Assembly (NCBI GenBank): GCA_019925095.2
Contig: CM034402.1
Location: 13,217,501 to 13,281,500 of the forward strand
Direction of reading: 5' to 3'
DNA from: Dendrolimus kikuchii
Lineage: Eukaryota; Arthropoda; Insecta; Lepidoptera; Lasiocampidae
Length of the DNA: 64,000 nt
Shown: in pieces, positions 1 to 12,236 of the stretch
Position numbering within the stretch: position 1 is the first letter of the stretch
How the letters are laid out: each line of letters opens with the position of its first letter
Made by a program: the position numbers and the translations under genes
Notes under the pieces: model-generated
Told to the model about the DNA's origin: nothing
The model's input: only the letters and a program-made list of their open reading frames with translations
The model's database searches: none

Positions 1-1738
1 CCGTGTCAAGATGACGTAGGTTTGCAGATTTACAGTCGCCTCTGACCCAAAGTGCGGGAGGAATTTGAATAGTTTCTATGATTTTAATTAGTTCAATTGC
101 CCATTTTGATGACAGTATATAACCAGCACATTGTTTTCAGATGACAAATAAGTACTAATGGAAAAGTAAAACCAATGTCGAAAAGTTATTCTTTTGGATA
201 CATTGAATGATGACGATATAAACAGAGTTACATTTGGAGGTGGATGTACTCGTACATAGTACTAAGTGTAAGTTTTCGTATAGTTGTAATGTATACTTTT
301 AATTAAAGTTAAATATTCTTAAATATACTTTACTTTAATAACGATTTGTTTATTTCAGGCAAAATAAATAACTGTAGATAGGAATACAGTTATTGGAGTT
401 CATGACATACATTTAAAAGAAAGAAATACAAACTGGCTTTAAATATTTTTTCTAAAATACTATTCAAGTATGGAGGTTAGTAATGAAATCCATTCTAATA
501 TTATAAATGCGGAAGTAACTCCAGTGCCGTAAATAGGGCGGTGCCACCGGTGCCCAAGCACAGGGCGTAGCATCTGGGGGGGCGCAAGAATGGCCAGACC
601 AGGCAGGACTTATTTTTTCGGTTTGCTCCTGATAAATTCCCGCTCGCCCCTAGTGCTCGATTCCAACACATACGTACGTACATGCCAGTATCATCAAAAA
701 GTCTGTTAAATTAGACAAAACACCGCACTCATTTTTTTGTTCTAGTTCTTTAAAAATTTTTTTTTTTTCCAAAATATTAGATAATTGGTCCACCAACACC
801 GAGGTCCTTGTGCGTTATCACCCTGAATGAAATAAAGTAGGCCTATACATAATATTGCTCTAGCTAGGATACCTATGATGTCTAAAAAAAACAAGGGTGC
901 TGTTATAGAAGCTAGCATAGGGCGCATAAAAGGCTATTTACGACACTGAGTAACTCTGTCTTTGTTATATTTGTAAGGAAACATCACTACAGATTTTGCT
1001 GAAATTTGTTGTATCTGTAATCTCAATAAATAAATAAATCCAGATTCTTAATGCATATTTTTATCCAGAAAAATGGATCAGTTTTCGAGATAAAATCAAT
1101 TAATTTTTCCGGAGGCGAACAGCGCTTAAATTGTTTTTTATGCAATGCAACATGTGTTACTTGTTTTGTCTCAAAATGAAATAGGGTCTACGAAAGTTTT
1201 CCGCAGACAATCCTAGTAATAATATGTGGAAAACACCTTATTTATGAAAGCTTAAAACTTCGTCGCCTTACAAAAGGAAGTGTCTAATTATAAATTTATC
1301 AACCTGTCTTTTCGGCTTAACTGGTATTTTCGAGACATAAATGAAATAGAGAAAATGAACCTAAAGGTGAGTTTGAAGGTACTCGACTGAGATGCAAGAG
1401 GAAGGAAAGGGACACAAGACGTTCGACTGTATGAAGAATTGCCATCCGTCGCGATCGTTCGTCGTTGTCTTGCGCTAGACATGTTCTTTACACAAAGGAC
1501 ATTGTGTCGTGTATCGTAGTCCCCTGCCTCGTATCTTTGTGGCTTAACTGAAAGTCTACCTTACATAAAAGTAAATTAAAACTAATTATGGTCTCATTTG
1601 TTTCAGATTTATCAACACGGAGAAAGACATTATTTCCCGTCATAACTGGATTCGATAAAAATGTATTAGTTTTTAAGTTGAATGTTTTATAAATGTGGCT
1701 GGGAAAATAATAATACACGTACATATTAAGTTTTATAA

Positions 1739-4700
1739 TTAAGTTTTTATTTTTAATGTCCTTGTCGAAATAGATTTTATGTGTACAGAAGTTTTTGCCT
1801 TAAGGTATATAAATTTGAAAAGTTGTATTATCTGGTTTATTTGATACCTTATTACTATTAAGATTAGTTCCATTATTGAAATAAATGAAGTTCCGATACA
1901 CAGGTTCACTACACCTCCGCTTCTAACTGAAAAATATGTAGTTATAGTTATATCAGTTTCTTGTCGCATTAACTAATGTATTTAGTCAATGATATTGTTA
2001 CTTAGACGCCAACAAAAGTGGATTCACACCTGCATACCGTAAAAACACATGTTATTACCTTCGGCATTTGGACTTCTTTTCTTTACTTTGTGTTTAAAAT
2101 TTGTGATTAGAAAACAGCCCATTGTGTATTGTAATCTTTTATGGCAGTCATTAGCCAGGTGTCGGACTGATTCTAGAAAATTCGGTCCACGCGGTCGGGC
2201 AGAAATATTGCATCTATGCAGTATAAGGCAATGCCCCAATGGAGAGATATTTGTACCTGTGTTATACGTGTTTGTATAGTTCAAATAAACTCTATAACAA
2301 TTCCAGTGGCATTTTAATTCGAGTCCTGCAACTCGTAACAATATGGTAATTTGAAGTTCTAGAACCTTCCACGCGGCTCCGCTTGCGTAATCTTCTATTC
2401 TGCCCTATAGAAACTTAATTTTACTTTTTTGCCTGCGTTAAAATAATGTTCTACATTACCACGCAGTCAATATACTTACATTCAAGCACATAAAAGAGAA
2501 ACATAAAGCATATAAATATTCTAAAAAATATTACGTTTCTTAGTACTTACCTATTGATAAAAATATTTTAAACTACTACCTATTCAATGTGTGGTAATAC
2601 TTACGGATAATATCATAGAAGCTAAAAATAATTTCCCGCATGACTCTAACTTTGGGGAACTTTGTAATGGAAATTCTGACTCTGTTTGTAGAATCTTGTG
2701 ACAAGAAATCCTCCCTGTCCTTCTGATACACATCGCCGTCGCAATTTCCTAGACATCCGCAATTACGGGATGTCCTAGGTAGCCCTTTAATATTCATATC
2801 GAATTTGTCCAACGTTTCATTTGAAGCTGACAGTGTCATTAACTCTCTCTTGTAATATAATAGACATCTCAACTCGTCTAGGTTACAAATCCTGTCGTGA
2901 GCTGCAAGTCATTTGCGCTTATTTATAAATTTTGTTATTACCTACTGCCAATCCTGGTTCCTAAAGAATTTTGAATAAAGTTCTTCAAACGCATAGGTTT
3001 GAAAATGGAGTATCTACCTACTTGTGTATGAACAAACTGGATCTAACCTGCATAAGCCAATTTAGAACTTCTAAAAACCTGAACGTCTTCCTCTTTCAGT
3101 TTAGTATTTGTAACATACTGTTACGACTTGAGCGCTGACAAAAGACAAATTCACACCTGCATACCTGTAAACGTTTTATTACTTTTGCGGCATTTAGACT
3201 TCTTTTGTTTACTTTGTGTTTAAAATTTGTGATTAGAAAAATAGCCCATTGTGTATTGTAATCTTTTATGGTAGTCATTAGCCAGGTGTGATTCTAGAAA
3301 ATTCAGTCCACACGGTCGAGCAGATATATTGTATTTGTACAATATAAAGCAATGCCCTAATGGAGGGATGAGGCAGTCGAGCGATAACCAGCCGCGAGGC
3401 AAGACTTGTGTACATTCGGTAATCTATTTAGTGACGGACTTTGCGCGTGCATTACGTTTGCACTGGTTGTGTTCAGTTATATTTGTGCCTGTGTTATACG
3501 TGTTTGTATAGTTCCAATAATTTCTATAGTAATTCTAACGGCATTTTAATTGGACTCCTGCGACTCATAACAATACACAAAGGTTGATTCAACAGTACAA
3601 ACATGGTATTCTTTTTCCATGGTACATACCGAGACATGAATCTTTTATTATATAACACTACCTAATGATTTGGCCTACACGACTATGTACTAACACTACC
3701 TAATGAAAGAAACGTAGGGTGCATAAATCCATCAGAACTGTTGAAATTAAAGGTCCGTGTGAGGTTTTTACCTCGTTAAAAAAGTGTTCTTTATAATATA
3801 ATTTGATTATAATTAACACTTTCAAAAATAAATTTCATGAGCCCGTAAATCTTGTACGAGTATTATTAATAAGAGGGTAAATATTTTATTGAAATACTAC
3901 AAGAAGAAATCTACATGAAGCCGGAAATTAAGTGATGAAGAGATGAGCAGCAGCGGCGGCTACTTCTCGCCGCCGCAATCGTATCACTCCCGGCTGTGGT
4001 CAACTCAAGTACAGTCAAGGCAGTGATAGTAATAAGAAGAGCTGGAAAACCCTGCGGCCGGCGGCTACACGGTGGAGGCAATCAGGCCGCAGCTGATGGA
4101 ATGGGTCATCCGCGAAAGCGGAACCCTGACCTTCAGGATGACGTAGATACTTACCGGACACGGGTGTTTCGATAAGTATCTGTGTCACATTGTGGGCTGC
4201 TTGCCTTCCCCGGAATGCCGCCGGTACGGCGTACCTGACACGGCGTTTCACACGCTAGTCGAGTGCGCGGCATGGGCGCCGCAGCGTTTCGAACTCGAGA
4301 CACAAGTAGGAGCGATCGACTCGCTCTGCAGTCTGGTGAAAGCCATGCTGCATAGCAGCAATACCTTGGGGGCTGCGGTTACTTTTTGTGAGACGGTAAT
4401 GTCTCTCAAAGAGGCCGTCGAACGAGATAGGGAGGGGAGTATTATTGCGCGTGCTAATGCGACTCCACGCGGACGCCGGCGGTTCGTTGGCATCCGGAGA
4501 CGCAGGTATGCGCATGACTTCCCACCCTGAATAATACCGCTTCGGAGGGCCTTTAGCTATCAAGGGAGCAAAGGATTCATGACATTCAGGCACTTTTTGC
4601 GCTGGATCGGACTGGGCGTAACTACGTTCTAAGTCTCAGCTTTTCCTACATAAAAAGCGCGGGGCACATGGGACGAGGGGTGGTTTTAGTGGGTAGTGGT

Positions 4701-7700
4701 TGTTGCCCGTGCAACTTCTCGGAGTCTCCACACAAGCCGGTTGATTACTGTTTGGATTGCCCCTTAAAAAGGGAAAAGCCTCCATGATCAACTATGGTCT
4801 AATCCCTTGCAAAGGACCCGGTATTGTGCGTAAATAGCATTTCCCCCGCCTTAAAAAAGAAAGCGATAGTAATAAGCACAGACTAGTTAGTTGTTAGAGA
4901 TTATTACGCAATGTAGTGAGCATCGTAAACGATTACCTTCAGCCGCTGTAGGCTATGGCCAATAGGTGTTCCGGTGATCAGGCTATAGCCCTGTGGCTGG
5001 CTGGCGGGGAATAGGAACGCCAAACATAATGGCTAGAGAGTAGGAGTGCGCATCATTCAACGCGCCCCCTTTCACCTTGTAAGATATCATATTACATAAT
5101 TATGATACACCATACTAGGTACATACTATTATTATATTGTGATAAAAAATACGTTTACAAACATAGTTCATGTTTGCTCAGAAATGTCTAATCATTTGTA
5201 ATTACGCTTTAATATTTATAACAAGATTAGATTACCAAGCGGCTTATAAAAATGTGGCACACATCCACAAAGCTTCAAAATCATTTTTATCCTGCATTCC
5301 AATAAGCAGACGTTGTAAGTATAAAATGGATATCTTTGATAATACCGCTCGTAGTGAAATCTGTCAAAATCGAAACATTATTTAATAATGAACCACAAGA
5401 CTGATCGACCAGAATTTTGTCTAGCTTTTCGATGTTTTTCTACATAACTAATAAAATATAATATTACTATGAAAATTTTGCTTTTCTAGAAACTAAAACG
5501 AGTTTATTTATAATCGACAAACTACTCTTAGATACTATACATTAATGTAAATACGTTAATGAATGTAAACGTTCTCGTCTAAGAAGTCCGCACCATAGAT
5601 ATTTCTTACTTATACAGACGTCCAGAACGGTGATGTCCAAAAAAAAAAATGTTAGTCGATGTGAAGGACTACCCGAATTACCCCAATGTATGTTTTACAA
5701 AAATTTAGTTTTGGAGTTATTAATTTTTTTTGTGATTTTTGGGAAATTCGATAGCGTCGGCTAAAAACAACTTTTATTTTATTTTTTATGCTTATTTGGA
5801 ATTTTCTTTAACTTTTAATTAAAATGGGGGTAATATAGGTACTCCTTCATGTCAACTAACTAAATTTTACTTTTGAACGTCACTGTTCTGGCCGTCTTGT
5901 ATATAGTCCGCACTTTCCGTTAAGTGATGACAGTAGATATGTTTTACAAAGGATGTCCGGTAGCCAAATTAGGATATAAAATGTTAATTAAAAAAAAAAC
6001 TACAAAGTATATTAATTTCTTAAGGCCAGTTCCCTAAAAACGATTAATGCGGATTTCATTTTTCAAAAAGGATTCCCTCTTAAATGTTGTCCCTCAAATT
6101 ATATAGTCCCCAGGAATCTGTAGACCGTATTCTGCTGATGGTTCAAACGCAGGATCTGTTCTTAAATGAGCAATTATGGCAACTTTGAACAATTGTTATT
6201 AGTAAATCCGCACTAATGACGATTCTAACGAGACCTCTTACACATCCATCCGATTAACAGTTTTAAAATAATTTGAATTGATATCCTAATTCTGCCACCA
6301 GATACCTTTGTAACAGGGTGAATGTACATTGCAGTCTTTTTACCTGCATTTCCGGAGGTTTATAGATAAGTCGTGAAGATCTTCTGATGTTCGGGTGCTG
6401 GAAATTTGCACCCCAAAAGATAAGAATCCTTCCATATCGAGAGTTATCGAATCCGACCCACATAGTGTTATATCGTCCGGATTGCTTGTGTAAACCTGTT
6501 AATATATTTTAGTATAATCACCTACTGAACCGTAGTTTAAAAAAGTTCACAGATAGTGAGTCTGTTATGTTATCGCTAGCTTATCGGTAATTTGTTATTT
6601 GTTCCTTGTTTCCCCAACATGGTGTTTTATTTGTCATTCCTCTGATGTACCTATGTATCCAACTATTTATACGTATACGTACGTACATACGTACTACCTT
6701 TGTGCGTATGGCTCTTTTCTGCATGAGACACATGCTACCTTAGTTTAGTCTGTTCTTCTTTAATTTCAACAAAAAGTTCTAATTCTAATTATAAACAAAA
6801 TTCCGCTTTGCAAATTTTTATTGCTGTTTTGAGGAAATGGAAGCGACAAAAAACTCCACCAACAGGGCTACCTAGCTTGGCCTAATTTTATTAATTTTAA
6901 TATTTCTTAAGTCAAAAACGAACCTTGTAGCTATCAGCATAATTCATTATTTCAACATAAAAATCTCTGTCGTGGAAAGAAAGCTCGATGTTATTTTTGG
7001 TGTAAGCCAGTTCGCTATCACTCCATTTGCTAGAAATACAAAACGAAGAGTGGTATAATGGAACCGTATTCACATTTTTTTTGTTGTCGTGTCAGTTTTA
7101 CACAACGTGTCAACCAGGATTTTCAATGGTTGCTTTTAGAATACGCAAGCAGTGAACATTTTAACTTAGCAAAACTGCGTGTGAACATCATTCGATAAAT
7201 TTGCTTTATTATATCTATAATATAACAAAATTCTAATATGCCGTGCCTGTACATTAAATCTCTTTAAAAAAACTAACTGGAATAGGCTATATATTCGAGG
7301 GAGAACATGATGTAATTTTTTTTAGATTTCTTGTCTGTTGCCCTGTTTGCTGGGGATTCACGTAAAAACTATTGGGCCGAATCTCGATGCGGCTTTCGCT
7401 GATCAACAGCAAATTCCTAGACTTAAAATCTGTGCTACTTTTTATCACGGGAATCCCGCGGGAATTTTTCTACGAATTATTTAATATAGTAAATTTTACG
7501 TAATAAAATGTGTGATATTTTTTATCCCGGGAATCGCGCGGGCATTTTTCCGGGAGCGGTTTGTAGTTTTTTGGATGCATAGAAATTAGCTTATTCCGAC
7601 ACAGTTTTCACTAAAACAATAGTTTAAATTCCTTTCTAAACGCTACGGTACTTTGTGCCTCGGGAATTCCAAAGGATTCTAGTTGAGCGTGGACAACGTC

Positions 7701-10700
7701 ACGGGCATATCCTAGTGTAAATATACTAATTAATAATAAACAGCAGACAAACACACACTGTATATAGCCAAGCTAAGAAAGTTATGTTATGTTATGAGTA
7801 ATATAAACTGACAACTCTAATTCTAAGCCTGATGATCCCAGACAACTAGACCACAGTAAATAACGGAAAAATTCATTATCGTATCGGTAATCGAACCCGG
7901 GACATGTGTGTTTCAATAAACAAGGCGCGCAAAAGCTGAAACCACTAGACCACAGAGGTCTTTAACGTGGTAACTAAAATTAATCAGATAAAAAAATATG
8001 TTTTATGAAGGTAAGTTTTAGGCAATGTTGACCTTCGTCACATTGAGATCGTATAGTAGCAGTAGTTTCCCATAGGTAAATGTGAAAAACCTACCTTGGA
8101 TTGTCAAAAGATGCAACATTTGAGTTGATAATATGGCACATTCCCATCTCCGTCATTGAATCTTCCACGGAGATAGGCCAGTTAAAAGAAGTGGACAAGA
8201 AATGTTTCTCAAACTTCTTAAATAGGAGTGCTGATATTCCGGCGTAGTCTTCTGGTTTAATAAACTGGAAAATAATAACTGATAATTATATTAATTTAGT
8301 ATGATAGCTTTGAACAACAAAAATGTAGTGCCAAAAAGTACTATCCAATTCTATACATATAATAAAATTGTACAGGTCGAATTTCTGTACAATGAAAAAA
8401 AAAATGCTATAAACCGAGTCAGGGGGATGTAAGAAGTGTAATAGAACTAATTTAGATATTTTTCGAATTTTTGGTTTCTCTGTTTGCCTGTCTGTTTGTA
8501 CCGGCTAATCTCCGTAACGACTTCACCGATTTAAATGAAATGTTGTATGGTGAAAGCTTATATCCCTGGTCAACCTATAGGATACTTTTGATCCTAAAAA
8601 ATTAAAGAGTTCCCGTGGGATAGTTAAAAAACCGCACAATGCGGACGACGTCGCGGGCATCAGCTAGTTTAATATAATAGATAATTATAACATTGGCGTG
8701 CTCGGGTCTGGTCTCTTCGTTTCAAAGGAATGGCCAGAATGTCTTCTTGTCATATACATAATTAATTAATATGGTTTCTGTCTGGTGATTTAAGCATTTG
8801 CCGGCTTAGTTCACTACAGCGCAGAAGTTCCAGACTCAATCCCGTTATTTACACTGGTATGGGTGTTTAGCATCGTCTTCGGAGTTGTCCGTTGTATCTT
8901 ATCAATAACATAAGTGTAATTTAATCATTTTGCGAAAATGCAATGTGTGTTAACTCGCCAAAATATATTTACCGGTAGAACATTTAAATCCGGCACCTCT
9001 AAATTGTGAACGCTCTCTAGAGATACGGTGGCTATTGATCGTATATATTGTTCTAAATTTAATCCGGTTTTTTCCAGGGATTGACTGAAAATGAAAAAAC
9101 ATTGACTACAGTATTAAGTAGTGTATATATTATCAATCAATCAATATCTTCATTTGTAAGAATGTAGTTTATACAGATGTTATAAAATTGAAGATGCACA
9201 GTACATTCTACCACATAGAGGTATACAAAATAACTGACTCGTGCATTTAACCTGTTCTATGTTTATATTATAATTAGAGTTTACCCCGCGGCTCTGCCGC
9301 GGGTCAAACTCTAGTGCGTACCTCTTGTTTAAAGAGCAGGCGTTAATACAGGTTACATTGTATTGTACTTTTATGTCGATGCTATTTGCCCTCGGAAGAT
9401 TTACTTTCTTTTATATATCAAACTATCCCATCTACCGGGATGAATAGTATCTATATCCATTTTCGGTATTCAGACAGACAAATCGAGTTACTATCGCATT
9501 TTTTTATATATTGTAAACTACACAAACGACCAAAACTACCGCAGCTACCAAAACTACCACAACTACCAAAACTACCACAACTACCAAAACTACCAAAACT
9601 ATCACAACTACCAAAACTACCAAAACTACCAAAACTACTGAACTACCACAACTACCAAAACTACCTGCAAGAAGACTTTTAAATAAAATCTAAGAATCGA
9701 ACAAAGTTCGATGTATTGAAATGAAAAACTTAAATATTAAGTGTAGATAAGTTCATAGTCTTTATATTTAACGTTTTAGATTTTTTTTATGCAGATTTGA
9801 TAACCAAGTAAATAAATTTCGTAAATATAAATGCACTTGAATGATATTTTGTATTTTTATGCTGTTTATGTGTGATGTTTATGTAATGTATATTGAGAAC
9901 TTACTTGACAAAGATGAGCAAAGCATCTTCGTCGATTTTATCACTTGGGCAGATCACGATAGCGGGATATGAAACATTCCAATTAAAATAATCCATTTCT
10001 ACACTCATCACGACTGGAGTTTCCTAAAACACCTGTTTTTTATTACTAGAATACAACAAGCGGGCAGATGGCTGTCTGATGGAAAGTAGTTATCGTTAGC
10101 TATGGCCATCAGTAACACTAAAGGTTATTTGGTTACTTACTAACAATGTGCTGCCGGTCCCCAAAGAATTTTATTATATATAACACATTTCAAAAAACCT
10201 AAATCTAAATCAGCTAAGAAAATTTAGTTGAACAGTGAACAGTGACAAAACAACCCACAGCCAGGTGATAGGGTATTAGCCCGTCTGGATGGTTCTGATC
10301 GTCTAGAGTATGACGCCATAACAATCTTGAGTTTTGTTCCAGTATTAGTGGCCAGGTTTGGTTTGGTGTTGCAATGTCTGTAGTTTATGATAACCGCTTT
10401 ACATCAGGTGGGCAGCCTGCCTGTCTGCTGAATTCACCTAATAAAAAAACCACTGTAATATAAGTAACTAATTTACCTAAGTTATAGGTATTTCTCACCA
10501 TATATCTTGTATATTGAAGGGAGAGCAAAATCACGGCAAACGCTGTGCACAACCCGAAACTTGTTACCCAGAATAATCTAGAATAGAATTATGGCGTTTA
10601 GTATTAATTATGTAAATTTAAATGAGAGCCAAATTGTTTTTTATTGTTTAATAATCTCTTGTGATTAGCGCAACAAATTATTTAACAATAAAAAACAATT

Positions 10701-11076
10701 AACGGATTGAATAATTCATATCACGACTAACACACAGTCAGGCTTCTCTTTTTAAAATATTCACCATTTTTCATTGACAAATACTTACTACTACTTTACT
10801 TCTCTGTCTTCTATAATTATGGATACTCTTGTATTATTTTAGAATTTAGGTATAGAGTACATTAATATAATAGGACAAAAGACTACAACGCTAATACGTT
10901 TACCTTTCACAGCAATGTATTTCGGTATTAACAATGTAGGGCAGCCCATGTGTTGTACAACTTTCTAGCTCGCTTCTTAAATACTTTGAAAGTTTTTCTT
11001 TCTTCAACTTGCTCGTGTAATTTCCTCTTTTACTTTTAAACGTTCGTTTCTTTTCTTTCGCTTTTGTTCTTAGCAT
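1739..11076 (-). CDS. Pickpocket (ppk) family DEG/ENaC sodium channel subunit, 10 exons, complete
   Basis: Exons in transcription order (minus strand): 11076-10904, 10577-10499, 10023-9905, 9084-8973, 8264-8095, 7029-6924, 6495-6344, 5360-5236, 2901-2605, 1926-1739. All introns are GT-AG, every junction keeps phase, and the sum is 1521 nt (506 residues plus TAA). Seen: THGLPY at 42-47 (the HG gating motif); hydrophobic TM1 about 59-80; SYPAIVIC at 102-109 (the family's FPAxxIC motif); TEMGMC in exon 5; Cys at 303, 322, 326, 335, 337, 351, 358, 393, 395, 399 (the Cys-rich ectodomain); then GG at 448-449, GTS at 456-458 (selectivity filter G-x-S) and TM2. Family knowledge: such subunits form trimeric amiloride-sensitive-type Na+ channels in the plasma membrane of sensory neurons or epithelia (touch, water, salt or contact-pheromone sensing). 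Which ppk orthologue this is cannot be told. Length is typical. Odd: introns are packed with transposons while the exons are undamaged. The start is the first ATG in the only open frame feeding the HG exon. Confidence 0.93.
1996..2340 (+). mobile_element. Solo LTR (345 bp), ppk intron 9
   Basis: Starts TGTTAC and ends GTAACA, flanked by the direct repeat ATAT (1992-1995 and 2341-2344). Homologous to 3119-3572 but lacks about 110 bp in the middle. AATAAA lies near the right end. No internal retrotransposon genes remain. Confidence 0.85.
3119..3572 (+). mobile_element. Solo LTR (454 bp), ppk intron 8
   Basis: Starts TGTTACGACTTGAG and ends CTCATAACA, with target duplication ATAC (3115-3118 and 3573-3576). 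An initiator-like TTCAGTTA occurs about 100 bp from the right end. Same family as the LTRs at 1996, 39244 and 61375. Confidence 0.88.
4037..4864 (+). mobile_element. 5'-truncated R1-like non-LTR retrotransposon, ppk intron 8
   Basis: Flanked by a 12-bp direct repeat GATAGTAATAAG (4025-4036 and 4865-4876). Contains the C-terminal part of the RT protein and a GC-rich 3' UTR ending CTTAAAAAAG. Its 3' UTR is shared, inverted, with 63500-63740. Confidence 0.85.
4096..4530 (+). pseudogene. R1-clade reverse transcriptase protein, C-terminal fragment
   Basis: In frame from about 4096: EWVIRESGTLTFR, then an in-frame TAG (4144-4146), then LTGHGCFDKYLCHIVG and the tail ending in TGA at 4528. The LTGHGCF block followed by a DTAFHTLVECAAW zinc-knuckle-like block is characteristic of R1-like LINE C-termini. 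The usual CxxC in front is reduced to one Cys. A dead fragment: 5'-truncated and interrupted by the stop. Confidence 0.8.
4880..5060. repeat. Unclassified GC-rich repeat-like segment
   Basis: More GC-rich than its surroundings with short internal repeats (GGCTATGGCC, GGCTATAGCC). No coding potential recognised; it lies in ppk intron 8. Confidence 0.35.
5611..5904. mobile_element. MITE with about 30-bp imperfect inverted repeats, ppk intron 7
   Basis: Left end CAGACGTCCAGAACGGTGAT; right end reads in reverse CAAGACGGCCAGAACAGTGA. A related copy begins at about 13806. No open frame. Confidence 0.75.
7214..7715 (+). mobile_element. Non-autonomous Helitron, ppk intron 5
   Basis: A|TCTATAATATAAC at the left and CTAG|T at the right. 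The body is the reverse complement of the 55841-56365 family (GGGAATCCCGCGGG motifs, the AGCTTATTCCGACACAG block). Confidence 0.7.
7780..7965 (-). mobile_element. tRNA-headed SINE, ppk intron 5
   Basis: Minus strand shows box A-like TGGTCTAGTGG and box B-like GGGTTCGATTAC, followed by TTATTTACTGTGGTCTAGTT, the body shared with the SINE at 34322. Not a tRNA gene: no cloverleaf beyond the boxes. Confidence 0.7.
8350..8667 (+). mobile_element. Non-autonomous Helitron, ppk intron 4
   Basis: Begins TCTATACATATAATAAAATT and ends GGGCATCAGCTAG followed by T. The middle has the common 'ACGACTTCACCGATT' segment found in lepidopteran short Helitrons. Confidence 0.65.
8757..8965 (+). mobile_element. 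Degenerate tRNA-headed SINE, ppk intron 4
   Basis: Follows the SINE at 34322 (TTAAGCATTTGCCGGCTTAG, then TATGGGTGTTTAGCATCG, then CAATGTGTGTTAAC) with many substitutions. Its end touches exon 4 of the pickpocket gene at 8973. Confidence 0.6.
9268..9690. mobile_element. Helitron-related fragment with the same minisatellite, in ppk intron 3
   Basis: Opens with a GC-rich palindrome (CCCGCGGCTCTGCCGCGGG, about 9285-9303) followed by CTAGT, as at a Helitron 3' end. Sequence from about 9390 (the GGAAGATTTACTT stretch) to the minisatellite matches 48935-49190 in order. The boundary between possible adjacent elements is unclear. Confidence 0.55.
9520..9665. repeat. ACCAAAACT minisatellite (short array)
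   Basis: About 15 units of 9 bp (CTACCAAAA, CTACCACAA). Same unit and upstream context as the longer array at 49170-49560. Confidence 0.92.
10060..10450. mobile_element. Two opposed partial copies of the 310-bp SINE-like repeat, ppk intron 2
   Basis: Minus-strand 3' part at 10060-10180 (GGGCAGATGGCTGTC...) and plus-strand partial at 10245-10450 (CAACCCACAGCCAGGTGATA...CTGCCTGTCTGCTGAA). Both are diverged. Confidence 0.65.
10632..10700. repeat. Imperfect palindrome, ppk intron 1
   Basis: About 28-bp arms (AATTGTTTTTTATTGTTTAA and its inverse) around a 10-bp loop. May be a tiny foldback element. Confidence 0.7.
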
Positions 11077-11140
11077 TGTTAGGAAAAGAATATTATTATT
11101 ACTTATCCAGACCTTGAAGACAAATGAATAAAGGAGCTTA

Positions 11141-11356
11141 AAGACTATTTCAAATAGGACGGTATAGCTGACACATCTATAACATGTAATTTGTAGCGTT
11201 ATCGTAATCTTTCCTACGAAATAAATCTAATTTTATTTTTATTAAAATATATTGAATACTGTTACTATTTAATAATAATGTTATACTAGAAATCACGACG
11301 TTTATTTCTCTATTTACCTTATTTGTACCATACCGTCCTATTTGAAATGGACTATA
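11141..11356. mobile_element. MITE-like inverted repeat just upstream of the ppk start codon
   Basis: Arms 11147-11165 and 11330-11348 share ATACCGTCCTATTTGAAAT as a perfect inverse; similarity extends a few bases outward. It ends about 65 bp before ATG 11076, so it lies in the promoter or 5' UTR. The long minus-strand frame inside it is not a gene. Confidence 0.65.
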
Positions 11357-11689
11357 ATGCCAGACGTGACGAATGAACAGAGTACTCACCAATAGAGATG
11401 TGGACACATATTACAATAAATCCTAATATATTTACTTAAAAAAGAACAGGCGTTAAAATAACATCATATCCTTTAACTTTTAAAATATCATTATAGAAAT
11501 AATTTTAATTACTTTTCAATCAATTATTATAATTAATTAATGTCATGTTTGGCTCTTTTTACTTGTTCCTATTTATGTCATAAGTTGATACATTCGTACA
11601 AAATCTATCGAGGCTGCAACGTTCTGTACGTTTATAAAATGTATCTCAGTTGATTCGACTATTTCTTTTTGATATGAAAATAAAAATTT

Positions 11690-11800
11690 TCATATCGAAG
11701 TTGGCAAACAAGCCGGCGGCCTAGCTCCTGGAAAGTGGTTACCGTCGCCTATAGATGTTTGCAACACCAATGGCGAAGCCATGCGTTGCCAGCCTTTAGG
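11690..11800 (-). mobile_element. Partial SINE-like repeat, subfamily B
   Basis: The reverse complement matches 19925-20025 and 41240-41345 (GGCTGGCAACGCAT, TATAGGCGACGGTAACC). 3' part only. An unassigned AGG-rich purine tract follows to 11900. Confidence 0.55.
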
Positions 11801-12236
11801 ATCGGATAACGAGAAGAGGATATGATGGGATGAGATAGAGGGATGAAACAGGAGTAATGGGATAGAGGGGATGTTATAGAGAAGATTCGATAGGAGGAGG
11901 AGGAGGAAGTAGGCCATCGAAACTCACAGATCGTACACAATACGACTAGCTAAGGGCTAACCGTTTCATGCCAATATTCTGTGAGAGCATGGTATCACAG
12001 CGATCGAAGAGACCCTAAGAGCTATAATCAACTACTACGACCATTACCACGTACATTGTACTGGCGTTTTGACCTATCTGAAATTTGATTGCACTTACCT
12101 AAACAAAATATGAATAAAAATGAATACAGAAGAAATCATCGCATTGTTGGCATCCCAGCCTCCTCTCCGTGATTGAGACCATGTCAATTTATTCAGAATA
12201 TTATAAAATCTTAATTTAATTTGTAGCCCTACAATA

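Noticed and set aside
501..683. 60-codon minus frame with several Cys and Gly residues
   Set aside because: No ATG context, no family recognised, and a G-rich complementary strand explains the composition.
3119..3572. Full-length LTR retrotransposon between 1996 and 3572
   Set aside because: Each LTR has its own target duplication and the sequence between them is the pickpocket exon 9, not gag/pol.
4248..4593. Minus-strand frames of 81 and 112 codons
   Set aside because: Antisense shadows of the R1-like protein fragment.
7885..7965. Possible tRNA genes (also 34340, 46000, 60960)
   Set aside because: Box A and B are present, but no full cloverleaf; the bodies are shared SINE sequence.
9386..9682. 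98-codon open frame rich in PKLPQ
   Set aside because: It is the translation of the minisatellite; the same happens at 49160-49477 in a different context.
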